Below, one piece after another: positions 17,557-26,804 of a DNA stretch of 58,140 nt (positions are counted from its first letter, which is position 1; every line of letters starts with the position of its first letter). The notes beneath the pieces are model-generated. The model worked only from the letters and a program-made list of their open reading frames with translations, was not told the origin of the DNA and did not search any database. The stretch is from contig MFGN01000016.1 in NCBI GenBank assembly GCA_001780285.1, forward strand, positions 1 to 58,140, given 5' to 3'. This DNA comes from Candidatus Falkowbacteria bacterium RIFOXYD12_FULL_34_57. Its GTDB lineage: Bacteria; Patescibacteriota; Patescibacteriia; Patescibacteriales; UBA12075. The position numbers and the translations under genes were made by a program.

Positions 17557-18438
17557 TTAATAAGAAGGTTGAAAATACATTACATCTTTAGGACCTTTAA
17601 AGCCTTTATAGACAAAAGCAAATTTCTTTTTGAATGGCTTTAGTAATATTTCTAGTTCTTGCTGCTTCTTTATAAGTATATTTTTTTGAAATTGGAAAGA
17701 GTCTTCCGGCTTATCTATTCCAAATATTTCTTTAAGTTCATTTGATTCTTTTTCAAGCTTTTTAATTTTTTCTTCTATTTTAATAGCGGTTTCCATTTTT
17801 TCTAAAATTTCCGGAATTTTATACATTAGAGGAAGTAACTTATCAAGTACTTTTTGAAAAATTTCTATTCCTTGTTTAATTCCTTCTGTAGAAAGAAGGG
17901 GAAAATAATAGACATATTCAGGGCTTATTGTAAAAGGAAGATATTTTAATTTTCTAGAATGTTCATAGTTACGAACATTACGCAAACAACATTTTTCTCC
18001 AAGTTGCATAATACCGCTTAGGAGCTCTAATAATGTGGATTTATCCATTAAAGTTTTTTTATCTATATTATGTTTTACATAAAAGTAACCATAAAACATA
18101 GTAGAATTTTTTTTATAATTGATATTATGTAAAAATGAATAATACCAGTTTTTAGGAAGGTTGAAATCTTTTCTAATTTCGTCACAACCACAGTTAGTTG
18201 TTAGAGCAAATTGTACTTCAGGATCAATGATTCCATCAATATTTTTTACTTTTCCAAATATATTATCTATAAGTTGTGACTTTTCAAAATGTTTTGTATC
18301 AAAATCAGGTTTTTCTTCAAGTAATGCTTTAAAACGTTCGTAAAAGCCAGGGTTACCAAATGATAAATTAGTGAAAGCTTGTCCAAAACAATGGCCATAA
18401 ATGTAATTGTGTTTAGTTGTTGATAATACGACTTTCAT
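17557..18438 (-). CDS. uncharacterised protein with C-terminal coiled coil
   Basis: Start MKVVLSTTKHNYIYGHCFGQAF... preceded by AAAAAGGAGATTAAC; no family recognised. Confidence 0.6.
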   Translation of the reverse strand: MKVVLSTTKHNYIYGHCFGQAFTNLSFGNPGFYERFKALLEEKPDFDTKHFEKSQLIDNIFGKVKNIDGIIDPEVQFALTTNCGCDEIRKDFNLPKNWYYSFLHNINYKKNSTMFYGYFYVKHNIDKKTLMDKSTLLELLSGIMQLGEKCCLRNVRNYEHSRKLKYLPFTISPEYVYYFPLLSTEGIKQGIEIFQKVLDKLLPLMYKIPEILEKMETAIKIEEKIKKLEKESNELKEIFGIDKPEDSFQFQKNILIKKQQELEILLKPFKKKFAFVYKGFKGPKDVMYFQPSY

Positions 18439-18597
18439 GTTAATCTCCTTTTTAGAAAAAAGAAAATGTTTGGGTATTTCCTGCATTTCTTTGGACTTTG
18501 CAAGGGTCATGCGCCCTAAAAAATAACTTTAATCGATTGTAAATGTGCTTTTTTGTATCTTTTAGTAAAAACACTAAGGTTACAAAGCCTTCAAAGG

Positions 18598-18626
18598 ATG
18601 TTAACATGAGTAATTACTGATGTCAA
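18598..18626 (-). promoter_or_regulatory. sigma70-type promoter, minus strand
   Basis: TTGACA-N17-TAACAT (with extended TG) read on the minus strand. Confidence 0.6.
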
Positions 18627-18646
18627 TAGCTTTTATGAAATTGATA

Positions 18647-18675
18647 TTGACATAATGTGTTTCGTGTGATATACT
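18647..18675 (+). promoter_or_regulatory. sigma70-type promoter, plus strand, upstream of nusA
   Basis: TTGACA-N17-TATACT. Confidence 0.7.
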
Positions 18676-18683
18676 GCGAATAG

Positions 18684-18716
18684 GCTAGTATAAAGAATAT
18701 ACTAGCTTTATTTTTT
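18684..18716 (+). terminator. leader terminator/attenuator upstream of nusA
   Basis: GCTAGTATA-AAGAA-TATACTAGC-TTTATTTTTT immediately after the promoter. Confidence 0.65.
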
Positions 18717-18799
18717 AAAAAATTAATAATTTAATAATATTAGAACTTATACTTTTTATAACACACTGTTTTATTTAAAATAAAATAGTGTTATTAAGT

Positions 18800-18827
18800 G
18801 AATTCCGGATCAAGTCCGGGATGATAG
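18800..18827. repeat. short dispersed-repeat-like palindrome
   Basis: ATTCCGGATCAAGTCCGGGATGAT; CCGGA-TCAAG-TCCGG. Confidence 0.4.
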
Positions 18828-18858
18828 ATAGAAGTAGGGTTTGGAATAAATAAATAAT

Positions 18859-20235
18859 ATGTCGGATATAACAAGTGCTATTAAGCAAATTTGTGATGAA
18901 AAAAATTTAAGTTATGAAGCTGTGGTGGAAACCATTGAGTCAGCACTCGCTGCAGCCTATAGAAAAGATTTTGGAAAAAGAAATCAAAATATTAAAGTGG
19001 AGTTTGCAGAAGATATAACCAAGTCCAAAGTTTTTGATGTGAAAACAGTGGTAGAAGATTTACCGGAAGAAGAGCTTGAAGAGATGAGAAGAAGAGAAGA
19101 GGCAAGAGAGGCCGGTGAATATTTGCCTAGAGAAGCTGTTGACACACAAGTTAAAAATCAAAAACAAAAAACTGAAAACAAGGAAAATGGAGTAAAAGAT
19201 GAAAAAACAGAAGAGGAGGAAGAAGAAAAGAAAAGATTTAATCCAAAAATGGAAATTCAACTTAGTGATGCTAAAAAAATAAAAAAGACTGCTAAGATTG
19301 GTGATGAGATAAAAATCAAATTAGAAATTGCTGAAGAATATGGAAGAATGGCAGCGCAAACCGCTAAACAAGTTATTATTCAAAGGCTCAGAGAAGCAGA
19401 AAGAGAAATGGTGTTTAATGATTTTAAAGACAAGGAACACGAAGTGGTTGGCGGTGTGATTCAAAGAAGAGAAGGAAAAATTGTTTTAGTTGATCTTGGA
19501 AAGTCTATCGGTATTATTCCATATGATGAACAAATTCCAGGAGAAAAATACAATCCCGGAGAAAGAATAAAAGTTTATGTAAAAGAAGTGGCGCTTAGAT
19601 CTAAAGGTCCGGAAATTATTTTATCTAGGAAATCTGAAGAGATTTTGAAAAAAGTTTTTTATTTAGAAATTCCGGAAATATCAAACGGACTAATTGAACT
19701 TAAAAGCGTGGCTCGTGAAGCAGGTTTTAGGTCTAAAGTGGCTGTGTGGACTGATTCAGAGAATGTAGATCCGATTGGATCTTGCGTGGGCCAGCGCGGA
19801 GGACGAATTCAAACTATTATTAGTGAATTAGGAGGAGAAAAGGTTGATATTATTCAGTATGATGAAAATCCTAAAAATTATATTTCTAATGCTTTAGCTC
19901 CGGCTAAAATTGAAAGCATTAAAATAAATGAAAAAGAAAAAACATCTAAAGTTTATGTGAGTAATAATCAGCTATCACTCGCCATTGGAAAGGGCGGACA
20001 GAATGCCAGACTAGCAGCCCGTCTTACCGGTTGGAAGATTGATATTATGGAAAGCGATAAAAAAAATAATCCAGAGGAATTAAAAGAGAAAGAGGGCGCT
20101 GAAGCACAGGATGAAAATAAAAAATTAAAAACTGAAAGCAAGGAAAAAAACAAAAAAGAAGAAAAAAAGAAAACCGAAACCGCCGAAAAAGAAATAAAAA
20201 AAGAAGAAAAAAAGAAGGAGGACAAGAAGAAATAA
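18859..20235 (+). CDS. nusA: transcription termination/antitermination factor NusA
   Basis: YEAVVETIESALAAAYRKDFG, VDPIGSCVGQRGGRIQTIISELGGEKVDIIQ KH domain; Lys/Glu-rich tail. Confidence 0.96.
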   Translation: MSDITSAIKQICDEKNLSYEAVVETIESALAAAYRKDFGKRNQNIKVEFAEDITKSKVFDVKTVVEDLPEEELEEMRRREEAREAGEYLPREAVDTQVKNQKQKTENKENGVKDEKTEEEEEEKKRFNPKMEIQLSDAKKIKKTAKIGDEIKIKLEIAEEYGRMAAQTAKQVIIQRLREAEREMVFNDFKDKEHEVVGGVIQRREGKIVLVDLGKSIGIIPYDEQIPGEKYNPGERIKVYVKEVALRSKGPEIILSRKSEEILKKVFYLEIPEISNGLIELKSVAREAGFRSKVAVWTDSENVDPIGSCVGQRGGRIQTIISELGGEKVDIIQYDENPKNYISNALAPAKIESIKINEKEKTSKVYVSNNQLSLAIGKGGQNARLAARLTGWKIDIMESDKKNNPEELKEKEGAEAQDENKKLKTESKEKNKKEEKKKTETAEKEIKKEEKKKEDKKK

Positions 20236-20265
20236 AAGGAGAAAAAATAATTAATTTTTAAATAT

Positions 20266-21195
20266 ATGGATAAAGTTTATATTATTGGGCATACTAGTCC
20301 TGATACAGATTCTGTGGTAGCTGCGATTAGTTATGCAGAATTTAAAAACAAAATTGAAAACACTAATATTTATATACCGGTTGTTGCCGGAGAAATAAAT
20401 AAGGCCACAGAGTTTATTTTTAATAAGTTTAATATAGAAAAACCAGAGATTCTTAATACTTTAGAAAATAAAAATGTAATTTTAGTTGATCATAATGAAG
20501 CTGCACAAAGCTTAACCGGAATTGAAAGCGCGAAAATTATAGAAATACTTGATCATCATAAATTAGATTTTAAATACAGTGAACCTATTTATGTAAATAT
20601 TAAGCCGTGGGGATCTAGCGCAACAATTGTTGCAGAGTTATTTTTGTCTAATAATTTAAATATCAGCAAAAGCACAGCCGGACTAATATTGTCTGCTATA
20701 CTTGATGATACGGTAATAACCAAATCGCCAACTTGCACAAAAACAGATAAAGACATGATAAAAAAATTATCAGAAATTGCTGAAATAAATGATTGGGAAA
20801 ATTTTGGAATGGAAATTTTTAAAGCAAAATCCGGAGTATCAAAAATGAGAGATATAGAAGTAATAAAAAGTGATTTTAAAGATTTTGATTTTATGGCCGG
20901 CAAGTTTGGGGTTGGGCAAGTGGAGACTGTTGATTTGAATGAATTTTCTAATCGTCTAGATAGTTTATTAATAGAGATGGAAAAAATAAAAAAAGAGAAT
21001 AATTATCATTCAGTGCTTTTATTTGTTACAGATATTATAAAAGGTGGTTCTAAAATTTTAGTAGCGTCGCGTGAAGCAGAAAAAATTGCAGAAGCGTTTA
21101 ATATAAAATTAAAAGATAATAAAGCCTATATTAACGGACTTATGTCTCGTAAAAAACAAGTAGTACCGGTGTTAACAGAAAAATTTAACAATTAA
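20266..21195 (+). CDS. ppaC: manganese-dependent inorganic pyrophosphatase (DHH family)
   Basis: IIGHTSPDTDSVVAAISYAE, LVDHNEAAQS, ILDHHKL, AILDDTVITKSPTCT, SRKKQVVPVL. Confidence 0.93.
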   Translation: MDKVYIIGHTSPDTDSVVAAISYAEFKNKIENTNIYIPVVAGEINKATEFIFNKFNIEKPEILNTLENKNVILVDHNEAAQSLTGIESAKIIEILDHHKLDFKYSEPIYVNIKPWGSSATIVAELFLSNNLNISKSTAGLILSAILDDTVITKSPTCTKTDKDMIKKLSEIAEINDWENFGMEIFKAKSGVSKMRDIEVIKSDFKDFDFMAGKFGVGQVETVDLNEFSNRLDSLLIEMEKIKKENNYHSVLLFVTDIIKGGSKILVASREAEKIAEAFNIKLKDNKAYINGLMSRKKQVVPVLTEKFNN

Positions 21196-21211
21196 ATTTT
21201 TTATACTCCCT

Positions 21212-21287
21212 GTGTTATTCTGAATTTTATTCAGGGTCTATTGGGTTGATTGGCGGCATGGATTTTGAATTAAGTTCAGAAAGACAC
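21212..21287. repeat. imperfect inverted repeat (TCATTCTGAA-type dispersed repeat)
   Basis: GTGTTATTCTGAATTTTATTCAG ... TTGAATTAAGTTCAGAAAGACAC arms. Confidence 0.5.
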
Positions 21288-21334
21288 GATAAGCAATAAT
21301 AATTAATTGTATTTTAATTAAAAAGGAGGGGTTA

Positions 21335-21535
21335 TTGGGTACTTTAAGCGAGGATTTAAAGAAAGCAAGAGAGCTTGGTCAAAATATTTTTGTAAGCGAA
21401 GATGGGTATGATCTTTGTGTGTGTTGTAAGAAAAAAACGCAGTATAAAACCAAAACAGATATTGATTTACGGACATGGTATGTTGAAGGCTGTGGACAGC
21501 TTTGTGAAGATTGTTATAATAAAATTTATAGGTAA
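21335..21535 (+). CDS. short Cys-rich protein (putative zinc ribbon), TTG start
   Basis: SD AAAAGGAGGGG; CVCCKKKTQ...GCGQLCEDCYNKIYR. Confidence 0.65.
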   Translation: MGTLSEDLKKARELGQNIFVSEDGYDLCVCCKKKTQYKTKTDIDLRTWYVEGCGQLCEDCYNKIYR

Positions 21536-21675
21536 TTAAGAATAAGGAGGAGTAATCAACACTCCTCCTTACATTAAAAAATTAAGAAATTAAATATTAA
21601 GTTCTTGGCTCTTTGTTTCCATTGTTGTTACACCAAATTAAAATTAATTTATGTTAACATGTTAAAATAATAAAT

Positions 21676-22962
21676 ATGAAAGTTGAAAAAAAAGATTTAA
21701 AAAAATCACAAATTGAATTAATTGTAGAGTTATCAGTAGAAGAATTCAAACCATATATTCAAAAAGGAGCAGAGGTGATATCTAAAGAGGTTAAGATTGA
21801 CGGATTTAGACCAGGGAAGGTTCCTTATGAAGTATTAAAAAAGAAAATTGGTGAGATGAGTATTTTAGAAGAATCAGCGCGAATCGCTATTAACAAAACA
21901 TTGGGAGAGGTAATCGCTAAACATGTGGAAGGCCAGCCCGTGGGTCAGCCAAAAATTGATATTACTAAAATTGCTCCAAATAATCCAATGGAATTTAAGG
22001 TAACACTGGATATATTACCGGAAGTTGTTTTGGGGGTATATAAAGATTTAAAAATTAAGAGAAAAAAAATAGAAGTAACAAAACAAGATATTGAAAAAAT
22101 GCTTACAGATTTACAAAGCATGAGAGCATCAGAAAAAGCAGTAGAGCGAGAAATAAAAGACACAGATAAAGCATTGGTTGATATTCAAATGTTTTCAGAC
22201 GGAATTCCGCTTGAAGATGGTCAAAGTAAAGATACAGCAATAATGATAGGAAAAGATTATGTTGTTCCTGGTTTTGATAAGCAATTACTCGGAGCTAAAA
22301 AAGGAGACAAAAAGGAGTTTAGTCTGCCTTATCCAAAAGAACACTATATGAAAAATCTAGCTGGAAAAATGGTAGAGTTTAAAGTGATTATAAAGGGAGT
22401 ATTTAAAAGAGAGATGCCGGAGATTGATGATAAATTTGCGGAAAGCATGGGAATAAAAAAACTTGATGAATTAAAAAAGAATATTGAACAAAATATTGTA
22501 ATGCACAAGCAACAAGAGATGGATAAAATAACAGAAAAAGAAATGTTTGAAAAAATTATTAACAAAACCAAATTTGGTGATATTCCGGAAAATTTAATTA
22601 AAAATGAGGCGCAAAACATGATGAGAGAAATAGAACAAGGCGTGTTGGAGCAGGGTGGTAAATTTGAAGACTATTTGTCCAGTATAAAAAAAACCCATGA
22701 TCAAATGGTGTTAGAGCTTTTACCGGATGCTGTAAGAAGAGTGAAAGCATCTCTTTTGATTCGAGAGGTATCTATAAAAGAAAAGATTGAAGCCACAAAA
22801 GAAGATGTTCAAAAAAATATTGAAGAAATGAAAAAAAAATATAAAGACAATAAGGAAGCCGTAATACAACTAAATTCACCAGAATATCAAGCCTATATAT
22901 TAAACGTATTAACCAGTCAAAAGGTGGTAGACAAGCTTAAAGAATGGAATATTGTGGAATAA
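21676..22962 (+). CDS. tig: trigger factor
   Basis: VDGFRPGKVPYEVLKKKIG ribosome-binding signature and FKBP-like central domain. Confidence 0.95.
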   Translation: MKVEKKDLKKSQIELIVELSVEEFKPYIQKGAEVISKEVKIDGFRPGKVPYEVLKKKIGEMSILEESARIAINKTLGEVIAKHVEGQPVGQPKIDITKIAPNNPMEFKVTLDILPEVVLGVYKDLKIKRKKIEVTKQDIEKMLTDLQSMRASEKAVEREIKDTDKALVDIQMFSDGIPLEDGQSKDTAIMIGKDYVVPGFDKQLLGAKKGDKKEFSLPYPKEHYMKNLAGKMVEFKVIIKGVFKREMPEIDDKFAESMGIKKLDELKKNIEQNIVMHKQQEMDKITEKEMFEKIINKTKFGDIPENLIKNEAQNMMREIEQGVLEQGGKFEDYLSSIKKTHDQMVLELLPDAVRRVKASLLIREVSIKEKIEATKEDVQKNIEEMKKKYKDNKEAVIQLNSPEYQAYILNVLTSQKVVDKLKEWNIVE

Positions 22963-22994
22963 GTTTTATTTAAATTTATACAAACAAATATAGT

Positions 22995-23030
22995 AAGGCT
23001 ATTAATAGTTATTAATAGCCTTTATATTTT
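22995..23030 (+). terminator. intrinsic terminator after tig
   Basis: AAGGCTATTAATA-GT-TATTAATAGCCTT then T-rich tract. Confidence 0.8.
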
Positions 23031-23033
23031 TAT

Positions 23034-23552
23034 ATGCCTTATATTATTGATGGAAACAATTTGGCCGGTAAATTTGATATTTTATTTGAAGATAGTTTTT
23101 GTGAACGATTAATTCGTATTTTAAAAAAGTTCAACAAAAGACGGAAAAGAAATATTATTTTGGTTTTTGATAGTTTAGAACCAATGGGAGATAAAGAGAA
23201 AATTGATAAATATCTTACCGTGATTTATGCTCCACGGGATAATTTTTATAAGTCTGCTGATGATAAGATTGTGGAGCTGGTGGAGAGAAATATTAAGAAT
23301 AAAGAAAATGTAATATTGGTTACTGATGATTTGGAAATAATCAATATAATAAAAGAAATAAAGACTAATATTGATATCCGTATTATAAAAGCTAGTGATT
23401 TTGTAAAAAAAATAAGAGAAAATATTTCAGTAAATTTTGCTTTGGATAAAGTTGGACAAAATGCAATACAGGGAAGATGGGGTGAAGATTTAAATAAAGA
23501 AGATATAAAAAAAATTAATGACGAATTATTAAGGCTGTGGGGTGAGAATTGA
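23034..23552 (+). CDS. YacP-like NYN domain protein
   Basis: MPYIIDGNNLAGKF...ILVFDSLEP...SADDKIVELVER...ILVTDDLEI. Confidence 0.75.
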   Translation: MPYIIDGNNLAGKFDILFEDSFCERLIRILKKFNKRRKRNIILVFDSLEPMGDKEKIDKYLTVIYAPRDNFYKSADDKIVELVERNIKNKENVILVTDDLEIINIIKEIKTNIDIRIIKASDFVKKIRENISVNFALDKVGQNAIQGRWGEDLNKEDIKKINDELLRLWGEN

Positions 23553-23615
23553 TTTGATTAGTTTTTAAAATTGTTTAAAAATGGTATAATACTTATAATA
23601 AATAAATTAATTTTT

Positions 23616-23837
23616 ATGTTAAGAAGAATATTACAAATCATTCTTTCTAAAAAACAATTTAAAAAAATAAAAAAGGAATCAAAAGAGTGGTTTTTAAAAT
23701 GTCCTGATTGTGACTATTTTAAATCAATTTGGGATAGGGGTGGAATCAGATTCGGCGCAAATTCAAAGAAAAAGAAGGAATTCGGGCATTGTCCTAAATG
23801 CAAAAAAAGAAAGTTGTTGGATGTAATTAAAAAATAA
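23616..23837 (+). CDS. short protein with CPDC/CPKC zinc-ribbon motifs
   Basis: LKCPDCDYFKSIWDRGGIRFGANSKKKKEFGHCPKCKKRKLL; TATAAT-like box at about 23585 argues for start at 23616. Confidence 0.65.
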   Translation: MLRRILQIILSKKQFKKIKKESKEWFLKCPDCDYFKSIWDRGGIRFGANSKKKKEFGHCPKCKKRKLLDVIKK

Positions 23838-23878
23838 TATTGATTTTTAAAAACGACCTTATTAAATTAATGTCGTTT

Positions 23879-24421
23879 TTATTTTATAATTTGAGTTGTG
23901 AATATAGAAATCTCTACCTCGGGGTCGTTCTTGTAAGCATCGGGCGGAAGGTCGGCTTTTTGGTAACAAAGTTGAGATAAAAATTCTTCCAGACCCCATC
24001 CGGTATCTGCCGCTACTCCCGGCAAGAATACTCCGCTACGAAAGCCCTTTTTAATTATTACTCCATGTATGCCCAAAATAATATCCTGCCAATTATTTAT
24101 TTTTTTCGGAACAGATAAAACATTAATTTCATAAGTTAAATCGATAAGCTCATCTTTTTGAATGGAAATAAAGCGATTATCTTCGGTTGCGGCCGCAATA
24201 GCTATGTCGCATATAGTTTGCCATAATGGTTTTTGGGGTTTAATCATACCAACACATCCGCGGAGTTCTTTTTTGTTATAAATACTTACAAACGCACCCA
24301 TGTGCGCATTTAAATTTTGGTCGTCTATTTGCCAATCTAATATATTATTGTTTTTAATATATTCTTCAACTGTTTGCTTGCAGATATTTAATAATTTTTG
24401 TTGTTCTTCTTGGTTTAACAT
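23879..24421 (-). CDS. amrA: AMMECR1-domain protein (AmmeMemoRadiSam system protein A)
   Basis: GAFVSIYNKKELRGCVGMIKPQKPL, GVIIKKGFRSGVFLPGVAADTGWGLEEFLSQLC. Confidence 0.92.
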   Translation of the reverse strand: MLNQEEQQKLLNICKQTVEEYIKNNNILDWQIDDQNLNAHMGAFVSIYNKKELRGCVGMIKPQKPLWQTICDIAIAAATEDNRFISIQKDELIDLTYEINVLSVPKKINNWQDIILGIHGVIIKKGFRSGVFLPGVAADTGWGLEEFLSQLCYQKADLPPDAYKNDPEVEISIFTTQIIK

Positions 24422-24434
24422 TATTTTTGATATT

Positions 24435-24923
24435 TCACAATATATCTAAAATTTTTAATTCTATTATTTCGGTTTTAGTATTCCATACGGCAAATGTTGC
24501 CCTTTGAAATGTTGCGCTTAGTGTTCCGGGGTTAATACACTTAACGTTGTTTTTATTATCTTCCCATGGCCTGTGGGTGTGCCCGTAAAAAACAATATCA
24601 CATTTTTTTTCTTTTAAAATTTTATCAATATAAAAAGGTTCGTGACAAAGGCCGATAATTTTATTTTCTATTTCAAATATGCCGATTTTATCAAAATATT
24701 TAATGTTTTTGTGTTGCGGAACATGTTCATCATCAAATAATTTTATGTTTCCGCTAACCATATAAATTGCTCCGGAAAATTTTGCTAATTCGTTTAAGGT
24801 TTCATTATTAGTTATGTCTCCGCAGCAAATTACACTTTCTATTTTATTTTTCTTTATCCAATTTAAAAATTTATTTAGATTAACAAGGTTGTCGTGAATA
24901 TCTGATATAATAGCGATTTTCAT
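24435..24923 (-). CDS. YfcE/MJ0936-type metallophosphoesterase
   Basis: MKIAIISDIHDN...CCGDITN...VFYGHTHRPW...NPGTLS. Confidence 0.93.
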   Translation of the reverse strand: MKIAIISDIHDNLVNLNKFLNWIKKNKIESVICCGDITNNETLNELAKFSGAIYMVSGNIKLFDDEHVPQHKNIKYFDKIGIFEIENKIIGLCHEPFYIDKILKEKKCDIVFYGHTHRPWEDNKNNVKCINPGTLSATFQRATFAVWNTKTEIIELKILDIL

Positions 24924-24929
24924 ATATCT

Positions 24930-26069
24930 TTATTTAAAAAAGAAATATAATTCATACAACATTCCACAAGTAAATAAAAATATTAACAGGTATAATAAAA
25001 ACTTGTGGGGTTTAATGGTAAACAATGACAACTTATCTTGTTTTTTTAGTTTTTTAAATACCAGAATAAGCATTATAGCGGCAAACCCTCCGCCAACTGC
25101 CCCAATAAAGCTTATTACTCTAACTAGACTAGTAAGCCCTAAACAATAAAGAAGATAAGGAACAGAAACTGCCAAGAACCAGGAGAGTTTCTCATTAACT
25201 TTAAAATCCCACCACAGGGTTTCTTTTACGGATTCAGCTACGCCAAACACAGATGTCATCATACTAAATACACCAAAGATTAAGGCTAGCACAATAACTC
25301 CGTCATCAAGTACTGACCTAACTCCAGTTAGAGCATCTTCTGATGTTTGTGCGCCGGATATTCCAACAATAGTCAAAGTGAAAACAGTTGTGATAATTAT
25401 AGAAATTATCATGCTAACCCGGATAATAGATTTGATTTCGGTTTTATTTTTGTTAACTAATTTGGCGACTATAGGAAGCGACCCGGCGCCGTCTAGCGCC
25501 ATCAACATGGCGCCGTAAGGTAAAATAATATTTTTTATATTTAAAGATGTAAAGTTTTCTATATCAATAACCCCCCATCCGCGGACAGCCATGAGACCAA
25601 CAACTAACAGTAATAACGTTGATATATATAATTCGGCTCTGGCGATTGCTTTTATACCAAAAAAAACAATTATAGATTCTAGCCCAAAAACAATTGTTGC
25701 ATAAATAAATGGGGTTCCACCCCAAAATTTATTTAATAATTGATAAAGGAAGTTTCCTGAAACAATAATATAAGCAAGTAGGGCGCCATAGTTTCCGATA
25801 AGCTTGGCAATAAAAACGGAAATTTTTCCACCTTTTCCCATGTATATCCCAACATATCCTGGCATTCTGTGAAATCCGGGGGTCTCTATAATTAAGTTAG
25901 CATAAACAATATGAAGTAAGTATTGTACAAGACCCAAAGACACTAAAAAAATAAAAAAAGAAAAGACCCCCGCCTTTACTGTTAAAAACGGAAGACCAAA
26001 CATTCCCACGCCAACTATATAACCAACCATGACCGCTATGGCACGATAATAGTTTTTTGATCTTTTCAT
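24930..26069 (-). CDS. amino acid permease (APC/aromatic amino acid-type)
   Basis: AVMVGYIVGVGMFGLPFLTVKAG and about 11 TM segments. Confidence 0.85.
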   Translation of the reverse strand: MKRSKNYYRAIAVMVGYIVGVGMFGLPFLTVKAGVFSFFIFLVSLGLVQYLLHIVYANLIIETPGFHRMPGYVGIYMGKGGKISVFIAKLIGNYGALLAYIIVSGNFLYQLLNKFWGGTPFIYATIVFGLESIIVFFGIKAIARAELYISTLLLLVVGLMAVRGWGVIDIENFTSLNIKNIILPYGAMLMALDGAGSLPIVAKLVNKNKTEIKSIIRVSMIISIIITTVFTLTIVGISGAQTSEDALTGVRSVLDDGVIVLALIFGVFSMMTSVFGVAESVKETLWWDFKVNEKLSWFLAVSVPYLLYCLGLTSLVRVISFIGAVGGGFAAIMLILVFKKLKKQDKLSLFTIKPHKFLLYLLIFLFTCGMLYELYFFFK

Positions 26070-26115
26070 ATATTTATTAATAATCCACTCCGTCGAAAGA
26101 GGAAGATGATAAGAG

Positions 26116-26685
26116 TTATTTTCTTAAGCTTACCTCGTAGTTTACTTGTTCTATTTTTCTTAAGTTTCCGCGGGCTTGGTCGTATTTTGTTCGAAGATAT
26201 CCGGTCATGTCAAATTCCACCAGTACAGACAATATATCGCTAATGATTTTTTTTATTTTTTTAACCTCTTCAGTGTTGCCTCGAGCAGCTTCGTTAACTG
26301 CAAAACGAACCAGTTCTCCGGTAGTATCGCATATCCCCCCCAAATAAGACTCAAAAGTCAGTTTAATTTCTTGGACTTTATTAATACTCTTTCCGGTTAA
26401 GACCAAATAAAACATTTTAGCTTCAACATATTCTTCCACGCCAGCTTTATAAGAACCCTCCTCATAAACCCTTTTAAAGCCGAATTTTTTTTCAAGCTTT
26501 TGAATAATTTTTTCGATTTCTAAAAATTGCTGTTCAGCTATTTTTATATCACCGCGATGAAGAGCAAAAATTATTCTTTTAGAATCATGTAAGACAATAT
26601 TTGATAAACTAATAATTTGTCTTCTTTCACTATTATTTTCTTGATACTCTTTTTTTAGTTTGTTTGCGAAATTTTTATTAATCAT
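26116..26685 (-). CDS. translin-family protein
   Basis: EYVEAKMFYLVLTG..., YLGGICDTTGELVRFAVNEAARG..., YLRTKYDQARGNLRKIEQVNYEVSLR matches the translin C-terminal pattern (LR.KYD..K...K.VE.V.YDLSIR). Confidence 0.75.
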   Translation of the reverse strand: MINKNFANKLKKEYQENNSERRQIISLSNIVLHDSKRIIFALHRGDIKIAEQQFLEIEKIIQKLEKKFGFKRVYEEGSYKAGVEEYVEAKMFYLVLTGKSINKVQEIKLTFESYLGGICDTTGELVRFAVNEAARGNTEEVKKIKKIISDILSVLVEFDMTGYLRTKYDQARGNLRKIEQVNYEVSLRK

Positions 26686-26804
26686 AGTTAGATAACAGAT
26701 AACGGGCAACAAATAACATAAATTATTATGTTAAAAGCAACAGGTAATCGGTTTTTGATTTAATTTTTTATAATTTTTTAAGTTTTCCGCGCTTAATTAA
26801 AAGC

